NCBI RefSeq assembly: GCF_029784165.1
Contig: NC_073695.1
Coordinates: 138,722,285-138,786,284, forward strand
Origin: Wyeomyia smithii
Taxonomy: Eukaryota; Arthropoda; Insecta; Diptera; Culicidae
DNA: 64,000 nt
Direction: 5' to 3'
Below the pieces are notes generated by a model. That model searched no databases. It worked only from the letters and a program-made list of their open reading frames with translations, and was not told the DNA's origin. Numbering within the stretch: the stretch's first letter is position 1; each line of letters starts with the position of its first letter. Shown one piece after another: positions 1 through 10,425 of this stretch. A program made the translations under genes and the position numbers.

Positions 1-3000
1 CCTCCTCGCGGGCTTGATTCTCGACGCCGCGTTGCAAGCCCAAACGAAGAAATATCCCGGCGTAACGATCAAAGAACGGCCTCCCACTCCGTGGTGGGAC
101 CAAGAGTGCTCCGATGTCTACACGCAAAGATCCGACGCGTTTTTGGCCTACCAGACGGGAGGTATACCTGGCGACTATTTACGGTATTCGGAGCTTGATA
201 CCAAGCTTAAAAGCTTGGCTAAAGCAAAGAAACGTGGATATTGGCGTCGGTTCGTGAACGAGACGTCGAGGGAGACATCGATGAGCACTCTTTGGAACAC
301 AGCCCGAAGAATGCGGAATCGCGTAACGGTCAACGAAAGCGAGGAGTCTTCAAGTAGGTGGATATTTGATTTTGCCAGGAAAGTATGTCCGGACTCTGTT
401 CCTGAGCAAAATATTGTTCGCGATGCGTCTCCGGGCCACGACGCGATAGAATCACCTTTTACGATGGCAGAATTTTCAGTTGCCCTCCTGTCCTGTAACA
501 ATAACGCGCCTGGATTAGATAGAATCAAATTCAACTTGTTGAAGAATCTACCCGGCAATGCCAAGAGGCGCTTGTTGAACTTGTTCAATAAGTTCCTGGA
601 GCAAAACATTGTACCGCAGGATTGGAGGCAAGTGAAGGTGATCGCCATCCAAAAACCAGGGAAACCAGCTTCTAATCACAACTCTTATAGGCCGATTGCA
701 ATGCTATCCTGTATCCGGAAATTGATGGAAAAAATGATACTCCGTCGTTTAGACCACTGGGTCGAATCAAATGGTCTACTATCAGAAACTCAATTTGGCT
801 TCCGCCGTGCCAAAGGGACGAATGATTGTCTTGCGTTGCTTTCAACAGATATTCAGCTGGCGTATGCTCGTAAAGAACAAATGGCGTCTGCGTTCTTGGA
901 CATTAAGGGGGCTTTTGATTCCGTTTCTATTGACATTCTTTCGGGTAAACTTCACCGACAAGGATTTTCTCCAATTTTGAACAATTTTTTGCACAATTTG
1001 TTGTCCGAAAAGCACATGCATTTTACGCATGGCGATTTGGCAACTTTTCGCATTAGCTACATGGGACTTCCCCAGGGCTCATGTTTAAGCCCCCTTCTTT
1101 ACAACTTTTATGTAAATGACATCGACGAATGTCTGGCAAATTCATGCACGATAAGACAACTTGCAGACGACAGTGTAATCTCTGTTACAGGAGCCAAAGC
1201 TGCCGATTTGCAAGGACCATTGCAAGATACCTTGGACAATTTGTCTGCTTGGGCTTTACAGCTAGGTATCGAATTCTCTCCGGAGAAGACTGAGATAGTA
1301 GTTTTTTCTAGGAAGCATGAACCTGCTCAGCTTCAAACACAATTAATGGGTAAAACGATTTCTCAGGTTTTGGTACACAAATATCTTGGTGTCTGGTTCG
1401 ACTCTAAAGGCACCTGGGGTTGTCACGTGAGGTATCTGATGAAAAAATGTCAACAAAGAGTGAATTTTCTTCGTACAATAACCGGACAATGGTGGGGAGC
1501 CCATCCAGGAGACCTTATAAGGCTTTACCAAACAACGATATTGTCTGTTATTGAATACGGGTGTTTCTGCTTCCGCTCCGCAGCAAACACACATTTGATC
1601 AAACTGGAGCGAATACAATATCGTTGTTTGCGTATCGCCTTAGGTTGCATGCAGTCGACCCATACGATGAGTTTGGAGGTTTTAGCTGGAGTACTACCAT
1701 TGAAAAACCGCTTCTGGAGCCTGTCTTCTCGTATTCTAATCAAATGTGAGGTCTTGAACCGTCCCGTGATTGAAAATTTTGAAAGGTTAATCGAACTTAA
1801 TTCTCAAACCCGTTTTATGACATTGTATTTCAATCACATGTCCCAAAATATTAACCCTTCTTCGAATATTCCAAATCGTGTCGACTTATCAAATACTTCT
1901 GATTCTACTGTGTTTTTCGATACATCCATGATAGAAGAAACTCGTGGAATCCCGGATCATTTACGCGTGCAGCAGATCCCTAAAATTTTTTCCAATAAAT
2001 ATCGAAACATCAACTGCGACAATATGTACTACACTAACGGATCACTTCTTGATGGGTCCACTGGCTTCGGTATCTTCAATAACAATTTAACCGTCTCCCA
2101 TAAGCTCGATAATCCTGCTTCTGTTTACGTCGCAGAATTAGCTGCAATTCAGTACACCCTAGGGATTATCGAAAAAATGCCCACGGACCATTATTTCATC
2201 TTTACGGACAGTCTCAGTTCCATTGAGGCTCTCCGATCGATGAAAGATGTTAAGCACTCTCCGTATTTCCTGGGGAAAATACGGGAACATCTGAGTGCTT
2301 TATCCGAAAAATCTACTCAGATTACCTTAGCGTGGGTCCCTTCTCACTGCTCGATACCGGGTAATGAGAAAGCGGACTCTTTGGCTAAGGTGGGCGCAAC
2401 AAACGGTGATATTTATGAAAGACCAATTGCCTTTAATGAATTTTTCGCACTTGTACGTCAGAATACGATCATCAGTTGGCAAAATGCTTGGACCAGAGGG
2501 GAATTGGGAAGGTGGTTACATTCCATAATCCCCAAAGTATCGACGAACCCGTGGTTCAAGGGGTTGGATGTAGGTCGGGATTTCATTTGCGTGATGTCCC
2601 GGCTTATGTCTAATCACTATAGATTTGACGCGCTCCTCCGTCGTGTTGGGCTCGGGGAAAGTGGTATCTGTGCCTGTGGTGAAGGTTATCACGACATAGA
2701 GCATGTGGTTTGGTCATGCCCTGTACACCGTGACGCCAGGTCTAAATTAATAGCTTCCCTGCAGGCCGAGGGTAGACAGCCGGCTGTTCCTGTTCGTGAT
2801 GTCTTGGCGAGCCGTGACCTATCCTACATGTCCCTTATATACGTTTCCCTGAAATCCATCCACGCCCCAGTCTAGTCCCGTTCCCCTCCGTCTACACCCA
2901 ACAAAACGACAAGAACACGTTTGAACCTTAAGCACAAAACCAGCAACCAGACCCCGCACAATAGAACCAGGACCCAAGGACTACGAGCCTCTGTCCCAAC

Positions 3001-3251
3001 TCACGACATCGTGGCTCAGCAGAACGAATCCATACATGCCATTCGACGATTATCAGACGACCATTGAACAACAAAACACTGATTGGAAATCCCATGCTAG
3101 TTTTAAGTTAGACTTAATTTCAGCTCGTAGTCGGCAGCGAGGATAAAAAATTTGCTTTAGTTTTTAAGTCATCAGATATAATTGGCGCCGTTAAACATTA
3201 AATTGTATTTGTGCCGTGTCAAATAAATGTTATGTGAAGAAAAAAAAAAAA
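1..3251 (+). mobile_element. I/Loner-like non-LTR retrotransposon, 3' part
   Basis: The segment holds the RT-RNase H part of an ORF2, about 365 bp of 3' UTR, an AATAAA signal near 3222 and a 12-A run at 3240-3251, the signature of a poly(A)-ended non-LTR element. The endonuclease half and any ORF1 would lie left of the window edge, so it cannot be told whether the copy is full length. Assignment to the I/Loner group rests on the RNase H domain downstream of the RT and the C-terminal Cys/His knuckle. The exact clade is uncertain. Confidence 0.85.
14..2875 (+). CDS. ORF2 fragment: reverse transcriptase + RNase H
   Basis: A 953-codon uninterrupted frame, open leftwards to the window edge, so the TTG at 14 is not a real start. 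RT motifs appear in order: YRPIAML near residue 224, QFGFR near 260, FLDIKGAFDSV near 293, GLPQGSCLSPLL near 350 and LADD near 382, with both catalytic aspartates present. An RNase H domain follows, with YYTNGS near 672, AELAAI near 704, FTDS near 730 and WVPSHCSIPGNEKAD near 774. A Cys/His cluster (CACGEGYHDIEHVVWSC) lies near 886. The RNase H first acidic residue, normally D in TDGS, is N here (codon AAC at about 2036). The enzyme family copies element RNA at a nicked target. The long intact frame suggests a fairly young copy. Confidence 0.88.
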   Translation: MILDAALQAQTKKYPGVTIKERPPTPWWDQECSDVYTQRSDAFLAYQTGGIPGDYLRYSELDTKLKSLAKAKKRGYWRRFVNETSRETSMSTLWNTARRMRNRVTVNESEESSSRWIFDFARKVCPDSVPEQNIVRDASPGHDAIESPFTMAEFSVALLSCNNNAPGLDRIKFNLLKNLPGNAKRRLLNLFNKFLEQNIVPQDWRQVKVIAIQKPGKPASNHNSYRPIAMLSCIRKLMEKMILRRLDHWVESNGLLSETQFGFRRAKGTNDCLALLSTDIQLAYARKEQMASAFLDIKGAFDSVSIDILSGKLHRQGFSPILNNFLHNLLSEKHMHFTHGDLATFRISYMGLPQGSCLSPLLYNFYVNDIDECLANSCTIRQLADDSVISVTGAKAADLQGPLQDTLDNLSAWALQLGIEFSPEKTEIVVFSRKHEPAQLQTQLMGKTISQVLVHKYLGVWFDSKGTWGCHVRYLMKKCQQRVNFLRTITGQWWGAHPGDLIRLYQTTILSVIEYGCFCFRSAANTHLIKLERIQYRCLRIALGCMQSTHTMSLEVLAGVLPLKNRFWSLSSRILIKCEVLNRPVIENFERLIELNSQTRFMTLYFNHMSQNINPSSNIPNRVDLSNTSDSTVFFDTSMIEETRGIPDHLRVQQIPKIFSNKYRNINCDNMYYTNGSLLDGSTGFGIFNNNLTVSHKLDNPASVYVAELAAIQYTLGIIEKMPTDHYFIFTDSLSSIEALRSMKDVKHSPYFLGKIREHLSALSEKSTQITLAWVPSHCSIPGNEKADSLAKVGATNGDIYERPIAFNEFFALVRQNTIISWQNAWTRGELGRWLHSIIPKVSTNPWFKGLDVGRDFICVMSRLMSNHYRFDALLRRVGLGESGICACGEGYHDIEHVVWSCPVHRDARSKLIASLQAEGRQPAVPVRDVLASRDLSYMSLIYVSLKSIHAPV

Positions 3252-3481
3252 TTCATGGTACTTCTTTTTACCGATAATTTATGGTTCTTAGAAGAACCTG
3301 TTTTGATCTAAATGAAATTTCTAGCAAATAAGTGTTAATCATTCATCGGCAGTAGTTTTTACTCGATGAATAAAGACTGGCTGAAGGAGTTTAAATTGCT
3401 ACTGTAAAGTCGAATTTACAACCGCATTCGTTAGGCGTTTTAATATATTTAATAAAGTGTTAATGAATGTACGAGAAAATA
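3252..3481. other. Intergenic gap between two retroelements
   Basis: About 230 bp of AT-rich sequence between the poly(A) of the element on the left and the stop codon of the RTE element on the right. It may include the short 3' UTR of the RTE element (minus). A small palindrome (GGTTCTTAGAAGAACC) lies at about 3282-3298. No gene seen. Confidence 0.5.
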
Positions 3482-5899
3482 CTATGTTGCTCGGTTTTGG
3501 GCTGTGTTTCGCCAGTTCCCCAGGCGTCTCATCACCCGCAAGTCTCCTTCGATCTGGTCGAGCCATCGTGCACGCTGCGCCCCTCTATTTCTGGTGCCGG
3601 CAGGGTTGCTGAAGAGACGTGATTTCACAGGGTTGCCGTCCAGCATCCTTACGACATGACCGGCCCACCGCAACCTATTAACTTTCGCCAGGTGTGAAAT
3701 GGGATTCTCTCCAAGCAGCGCGTGCAGTTCGTGGTTCATGCGCCGTCGCCATTCTCCGTCGTCCGTCTGTACTCCACCGTAGATAGTCCGTAGCACCTTC
3801 CGTTCGAAAACTCCAAGAGCGTTGAGGTCCTCCGCGAGAAGCGATGTCGTCTCGATCCCGTAGAGGACTACCGGTCTTATCAGGGTTTTGTACAGCGTCA
3901 ACTTCGTGCGTCGTTGCACTCGATTCGATCGAAGTGTCTTCCGGAGTGAAAAGTAGGCACGATTTCCTGCCTGGATGCGTCTCTGGATCTCTTTGCTGGT
4001 GCTATTGTCGGCGGTCACCAGTGACCCCAAATACACGATCTCATCGACCACCTCAAGCTCATCACCGTCCACAGAGACTTGAGTTGGGAGGCTGATGTTG
4101 TTCTCATTGGAGCCTCTCGCACGAATGTATTTTGTTTCCGACGCATTTATCCGCAATCCGATCCGTCCAGCTTCGGCTTTCAGTCGGGCGTAAGTTTCCT
4201 CCGCCGTCGCAAAGTTACGTGATATGATGTCGAAGTCATCCGCGAAGCCCAGAAGCTGAACAGACCTTGTGAAAATTGTGCCCCTCGTGTCGATGCCCGC
4301 CCTTCGGATCACACCCTCAAGGGCGATGTTAAACAGCAAACAGGAAAGTCCATCACCTTGTCTCAACCCTCTACGCGATTCAAAGGGACTCGAGAGTATC
4401 CCCGAAACACGCACGTAGCACATCACTTGCGCCATGGTAGCTCTGATCAATCGAGTCAGTTTATCCGGAAATCCGTTGTCGTGCATGATCTGCCATAGCT
4501 GTTCTCGATCGACTGTATCATAGGCCGCCGTGAAGTCAATGAAGATGTGATGTGTGGGCACGTTGTACTCGCGACATTTCTGTAAGATCTGTCGGATTGA
4601 AAAGATCTGGTCCGTGGTGGCACGGGCTCCCATGAAACCCGCTTGGTACTGACCCACGAACCTCCTGGTTAAAGGCGATAGATGACGGAACAGGATCTGT
4701 GAGAGTATTTTGTAGGCGGAATTGATAAACGAGATGCCGCGGTAGTTGCGGCATTCCAGCTTGTCGCCCTTCTTGTAGATGGGACAGATAACTCCCTCCA
4801 CTCGTCTGGCAGTTTTTCCTCCTCCCAAATCCTGGAAATGACCCAGTGCAGCGCTCTAGCCAGCGCCTCTCTTCCATGTTTCAAGAGCTCGCTCGGCAGT
4901 CCGTCTTTGCCTGCGGCTTTATTGTTTTTCAGCTTCCCGATCTCACAAAAAACTTCGTGAATATCGGGAGCTGGTACTCGGTCATCCGCTGCTGGTGCTC
5001 CTAGGTCAGTTCCTGCTCCGCCTCTGTTTGCTGTTTCGCCATTTAGGTGTCCATCGAAATACTCCTTCCACCTGTCGACCACCTCGCTGGCATCCGTGAG
5101 AAGGTTCCCATCCGCGTCGTTGCACATGTCGGCTTGCGGCACATAGCCTCTGCGGGACTGGTTTACCTTCTCAGAGAATTTCCGCGTTTCACTGGCACGG
5201 TATAGCTGCTCCAGCTCCTCATGCACACGATCCTCTTGCTGGCACTTCTTTCGTCTGAGAATCGTGGTCATGTAGTTCCGTGCCCGTTTGTAATTGGCCT
5301 TGTTCTCTCTCGTTGACCTGCCCAGGTATATCGCCCAGGTCTGGTTCTTTTCATTCACCGCTGCCTCGCACTCCCCGTCATACCAGTCGTTTCATGCTTC
5401 CACTCCTAGTGTCGCCGTTGCGGTCTCCACGATAGCTGTGCGAATGCTGCACCAGCCGTCTTCGAGAGGCAATGCGCCTAGCCCCTCCGCTGTGGGTAGC
5501 ACCGCTTCAAGCTGTTGCGCGTATTCCTCCGCAGCCTGGGAGTTCCGGAGCTGCTTAATGTTGAGCCGCGGGGTTCGGCGATGTCGCGCGTGGTATACGG
5601 TCGACAGTTTTGAGCGCAATAATACCGCAACTAGGTAGTGGTCCGAGCCAATATCCGCACCGCGATAGGTACGTACGTTTGTAATGTCAGAGAAGAACCG
5701 GCCGTCGATGAGAACATGGTCAATTTGATTTGCTATACGTTGGTCTGGTGATCTCCAGGTGGTTTTGTGGATGTCCTTACGGGGAAAGAAGGTACTTCGG
5801 ACTGTCAGTCCTCGGGAAGCTGCGAAGATGACGCATCTCTGGCCGTTGTCGTTCGTCACGGTGTGCAGGCTATGTTGGCCGATCACCGGCTTGTACATT
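3482..5899 (-). pseudogene. RTE (JAM1-like) retrotransposon, RT and C-terminal half
   Basis: Three minus-strand frames belong to one decayed RTE ORF. The end of an AP endonuclease domain (NQIDHVLIDGR, GADIGSDHYLV) is at 5392-5898, a linker at 4669-5358, and the RT at 3482-4828. RT motifs are RNYRGISFIN, QAGFMGARATTDQIF, FIDFTAAYDTVDR, RRGLRQGDGLS and LLGFADDFDII, so the FADD box is intact. The thumb ends in RLRWAGHVVRM. Frameshifts lie near 5380 and near 4700-4830, so the copy is dead. The upstream part of the endonuclease continues at 20470-21262, across a gypsy insertion. The QAGF..G..TTDQIF block and the absence of RNase H point to the RTE clade. Confidence 0.85.
5896..5899. repeat. Target-site duplication CATT, left copy
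   Basis: CATT lies immediately left of the TG of the left gypsy LTR and recurs at 20470-20473 right of the second LTR. A 4-bp duplication fits a Ty3/gypsy integrase. Confidence 0.85.
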
Positions 5900-6542
5900 T
5901 GCGGAGCCTACCCGTGCAGACTTCGCCAGGACCTGTGATAAATCGAAATAAAACATCAGAGTCCTGTACGCATGGTCATTCGACCATGCGGAACGCTTGA
6001 TGAAACAAGATTCAATTTATTAAAATAACTCAACTTAATTCTACCCTACCAGAAGAGCCGGAGAGATACAGTTCTCTTGTCCGATTCTTCGTCCTGTCCT
6101 CGTCTAGTTCTCTAAATTTTAATTACTTAGTTATACATTTGTATCTTGCGTCTCGCTCAATTTACTCGCGGACAGGCGTCACTCACTCAATCGTAAATCG
6201 TTCGGTATTTATTATTATTATTATTTTAGGTTATTTGCCATGTGGCCGTCATCGTTTCGTTCTCATCGGTAACGGAGCGTCGCATTTCGACTTCGAATGC
6301 TATAGAAAAATAATAAAGTATCGTTCTCCTGAAATAAGTAGAACTGCTGAGTGCTTTGAGAAATGCTTATTAATCATACATGCGCGGCTATTATATCAGA
6401 ACCTGCCTGTGAGAACGGAATGTCGCGATTTATTCCTAATTCAAGAAACATGCATGGACAAGAATATTCCTGTCCATGGGAATGTAATGCAAAAGTCTCT
6501 GAGAATCAAAAATGTTTCCTAATTTCTTGGAAGGACTGTTCA
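5900..6542 (-). repeat. Gypsy LTR (3' LTR on element strand)
   Basis: Near-identical to 19830-20469. It begins TGCGGAGCCTACCC and ends CTGTTCA on the plus strand. The 3-bp length difference from its partner comes from a (TTA)n run. The open frames inside it are accidental. Confidence 0.92.
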
Positions 6543-6556
6543 TCTCCTCCCACTCA
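6543..6556 (-). other. Polypurine tract of the gypsy element
   Basis: On the minus strand the 14 bases next to the LTR read TGAGTGGGAGGAGA, a purine-rich primer for plus-strand DNA synthesis. They abut the LTR end exactly, which confirms the minus-strand orientation. Confidence 0.8.
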
Positions 6557-9500
6557 AAGAGCCGTGAGTCATCTAGAAGAGATGACTTACGCCGGTCTGC
6601 TGCTGGCATATGTATAATACAAAATTTAAAAGGAATGATTTCGCCATCCTTCCTGGTTTGCCATCATATCGTCGTTCGTGGTGTTCGTGTAAATGCTTGC
6701 AGGGTCTCGTCGTCGAATCGATGCATCGAGCCGGGGTGCGAGAGAAATTAAACGGGAGGGGTGTGTCTGGCCTACAAGGTTCTCATGAGCTGGTGGTAGA
6801 ATCGTCTTATTGCTCCTGGTGGTGGAATCGTCTTATTGCGCCTGGTAGTGAAACCGTCTTATTGCGCCTGGTAGTGGAACCGTCTTATTGCTCCTTATAT
6901 CGTCAAAAGCGCACGTCACCGTGTTTCGTCCAATTATCCTCACGTGTGCACTCTTGTCCTCGTATGTTATGAACTTTGTTGGCTGGCGGACTTCTCTCTA
7001 AAGTGTATTGGCTATAAAATCGTATTACGCCCGCAGAAAAAATCATTCTCCTAAACCAAGTGGCAGCAGTCGTTTCGTGATTGTCAATGGTTTTGTAATA
7101 TGGTGATAGTCAGCTGGCTTGACTTGACCGACTATACAAGGTTGCAAATAACTTGCTTGTAGAATAACTAGCTTGCATGCGCGCATCTTGATTTGCAGCG
7201 CGAAAGGAAAAAACATTGTTGTTAAAACTATGCAAAACTGTGTAAAGATGTTTTGCTCGTAGGGTTTTTGGTGATTGCGGCCCATGTTTTGATAGGTATG
7301 TGCTCGCATTTCACTCATTAGGCTTTGCCTCAAAATTTGGTGTATATCTAGCCCGACCGTGGGCTGTGTTAATTTTGGCCGTGTCGTGGTTGACTTCCTT
7401 CCTTCTCTTCTCGTCATGCTGTTCAGCCGTCGACATCCGACCGTTCAACTCCACGTACCCGACCCCTCGTTCTTTATGATATATGAGATTTTTATAGGGA
7501 ACCCCCTCGGCTGCTTCCTGGTTAACTCGCTCCGTCTCGATTATTGAATTCACAATGGTATCACTTCTTAATTTCTACTCCTACTAAGCAAGCGGTTATA
7601 TTTTTTTTGCTTAAATTCTTTTTTTTTGTGGGCCAATTTGCTGTTTAATATGAATTGCACTCACGAACGGGTTCTTATGTTCTATTATTTCTCCTGATCT
7701 TCTACTTAAACACTATGCCCGTTTTTCTTTTTCTTCGGTTAACATAATTTTCCATTTTCTACTAAAGTGTACATTATGTTTTTATTTTTTTATTTTATCG
7801 GATGCTCTTGGTTAACTAACGTTTACATTATTCATTCTCAACGAATTTTTAATTCACAATTCATTTTTTTTCTTTTTTTTTATACTCAAACTCAATCCGA
7901 TTTACAAACAATTCTTTTTATAATTCTCGTGCGCAGTACATTCCGCTATCAAACAACTTTTCTTATCTCTTTTTCTTTGTTAATCTTTGTTGCCCGTCGT
8001 GGCTCTTGCCTTTCCATTTAAACATTTCCTTTTCTCATTGCGATTATTCTTTTCTGTTATCGGATTCACAACTATTTTATCCGATTTACAAACAATTCTT
8101 TAGGCCACTTCAATTATGTCAAACTCCTTTACTGGATGATTTGCAAACTTTCTTTAGTTCTACTGCTGTCTCGGTCCGTGTGTATTCTTGTCATACTTAC
8201 ATTCTACTTACACATCTCTCATTATGCAGTTTGCTGCATATACCTCTCCTCCTTCCGTCCGAAGGTGTGACCACCTGCCCTATGGATTCTGAAAGATAGG
8301 AAGGTTAGATATAGAAGGAAAGTCTCGCACACTTAATCATCCTGGGTCGGTTATCCCCTTGTTATTCTTACACTCAGTTTGCATTCTCGTCAATCATTCA
8401 GGGTAACCATCCCGTCGTAACCAATCACACAATTCTAACTATTAATAGAATGGTAGAATCTACTAGCGTTAGTCGTCCCCTCGTCCAGGAAGTTCAACAT
8501 TCTTTTCCAAAACGTCTTTCTTAGTTAGATTTGGCGTTAGTCATCTTATATCTTTTTTAAATCAGTCCCCGTGCTTATGAGACCTTCTGTTCACTGTATG
8601 TTTTTGCTTTTTAAATTTTATTAAAAAAAATTATGCTTGAATTTCCCGCATCTCTTTTTTGCAAAAACTTTTCCATTCTAAAAAATGTCACACCTATTTC
8701 CTTTATTTTTAATACGCCCACAACTGTCTTTTTTTTTCTTTTCGTTTCCCTAATTGAGCCCTCTTGATTTTTTTTCTTTTATTATTTACCACCCGTTTAG
8801 TAAGCTCAATAAAGGCTGCATTTTTTTTCATTCATGGCAACTTTCTCGCTTTTCCGCACGCTATTCCATTTTATACTCAACTTTCCGTCGAATTTATGCC
8901 TTTCTACTCTTGTCAATAAACGTTTATTCATCTTTTTCGGCGACTTTTTGTATTTCTTCACGCCTTCATATTTTATGTTTTCGTTCAATAACCTTCGATT
9001 TTGGTCCGAAGCTTGCTTAGCTATCGACCGGTTCTGTCAAATAATTCCTATTTTTTCGTTATGTTTACCGTCAGTCGTTATTTTTTTGCTAAATGTAGTT
9101 TTGTCTTTCCTAACGTCTGAGTAAATTTGCGTTAAAAACGAAATTTTTCCAGTCGAAATATCGTCGTAGCGATGTCAACTCATTCCAATATATTTATTTT
9201 TATTTTCTTCCGGTTGGAGTTTACTTGACCAACACTCTTCGTTTATTGTGCATTAAACCTTAATAATGATTCAAAGGCAAAAGTTTACTACGCCACTTTA
9301 TGTGGTGTTCTTATCACCTGCAAATGGCTTTGTCGATAATTTGTATGGCTCCCCCCAAAATAATTTATTTTCCCACAGTCGAACAAAACTTAAATTCTCC
9401 AACTATTCATAATAACGCTTGAGACGATTAATATGAATTTTTCAAATGCTTCAATTCTGTTAAAATTATTTTAATATCGAAAATCCTTTAACCTAATATT

Positions 9501-10425
9501 CTTCTCGCTCAATACTATTGTCTCAGTGTCATGTTACCGTCGTGTCACTGGCAACGTTAACACTTTTAAGTCAGTCGTTTGCCCCCACGTTATGCATCGT
9601 TGACAAATTTCCATGGTCAACGCCATATGAGCTGCGTCAACGCGTTTGCGCTTGCAATAAAAAATAAAAAAATAGTGTCGAATGCACTACGATGCTCTGC
9701 TGATAGACGCTCGTCGCTTGCATGTGCGCATCAAATTTCTGTCTTTATTTTTTTCTTCCTTACGGTGATTCACCTTTCGCTAGCCGTGTCACCGCTGTTT
9801 CATTCATGATTTTTTGTTTACTATCGGGCTTTACTATGCACCTAATGTTTTACTTGTAGAATATTTCGCTGAACATATCAGCTGTTGAGTTCTCGGCGAT
9901 GAACTCTAAATGAGTAGGAATCTAATCCTAAACGATATAAACAAATACAATGTTGCATCTTGAGTAATTTCAACTTGATATGCATATTTGACCGACTAAG
10001 AATTAATATTATTATACAACGTCTGTTTGTCGGGCCCACGCATGATGATATTGCGACTTTTTCACTTGCCAGCGGGTTTGCCGCTGAATTGTATGGCGCC
10101 CCCGAGGAGGCAAATTAAATTGCGCTCGCTTATGCTTATCTTGTTTTATTTAAAATTATTGATTAAACTTCGCTACAATGTATTCTTTACATAAAAAAAA
10201 TCTATAAAATAATTCTTTATAAAATTATTATCTCTTTTGTTTTTTTGAAAATTGTTCTTATAGAGTCAAGTCGTTTTTTTTTCAAACTTCTGTCGGCGTC
10301 GTTTATTTACTGTATATTGTATCTCGCTGTGGTGCGTTTTCTTGTTATTTCTAAGGGAAAAAAAAGACAAATGTAAATTCATAATTTAGTCATAGTAACG
10401 CTTTAATCGGTTATTATGAACTTTC
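6557..10425. other. 3.9 kb post-pol region of the gypsy element, no env
   Basis: AT-rich, and from about 7560 to 9120 strongly T/C-rich on the plus strand (A/G-rich on the element strand). The short frames on both strands show no recognisable domain. Small repeats include four 26-bp units at 6791-6894 and a 22-bp direct repeat (TCCGATTTACAAACAATTCT...) at 7896-7917 and 8080-8101. An env-like or accessory frame would be expected here in an envelope-bearing element, but none is seen. It could also hold an unrecognised insertion. Confidence 0.5.
6791..6894. repeat. 26-bp tandem repeat, four copies
   Basis: Four consecutive 26-bp units of the pattern TGGTRGTGGAAYCGTCTTAT followed by TGCKCC, at 6791, 6817, 6843 and 6869, differing by 1-3 bases each. 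The unit is not a multiple of three, so it does not look protein coding. Confidence 0.85.

Noticed and set aside
6139..6972. Overlapping plus-strand frames in and beside the left LTR
   Set aside because: Same text recurs in the right LTR with no domain; they run opposite to the element.
7767..9124. Phe/Leu/Ser-rich plus frames
   Set aside because: By-products of T/C-rich sequence; no membrane-protein-like architecture that holds up.
6557..10425. Envelope gene expected for an errantivirus-like element
   Set aside because: No frame with signal peptide, cleavage site or membrane anchor could be supported.
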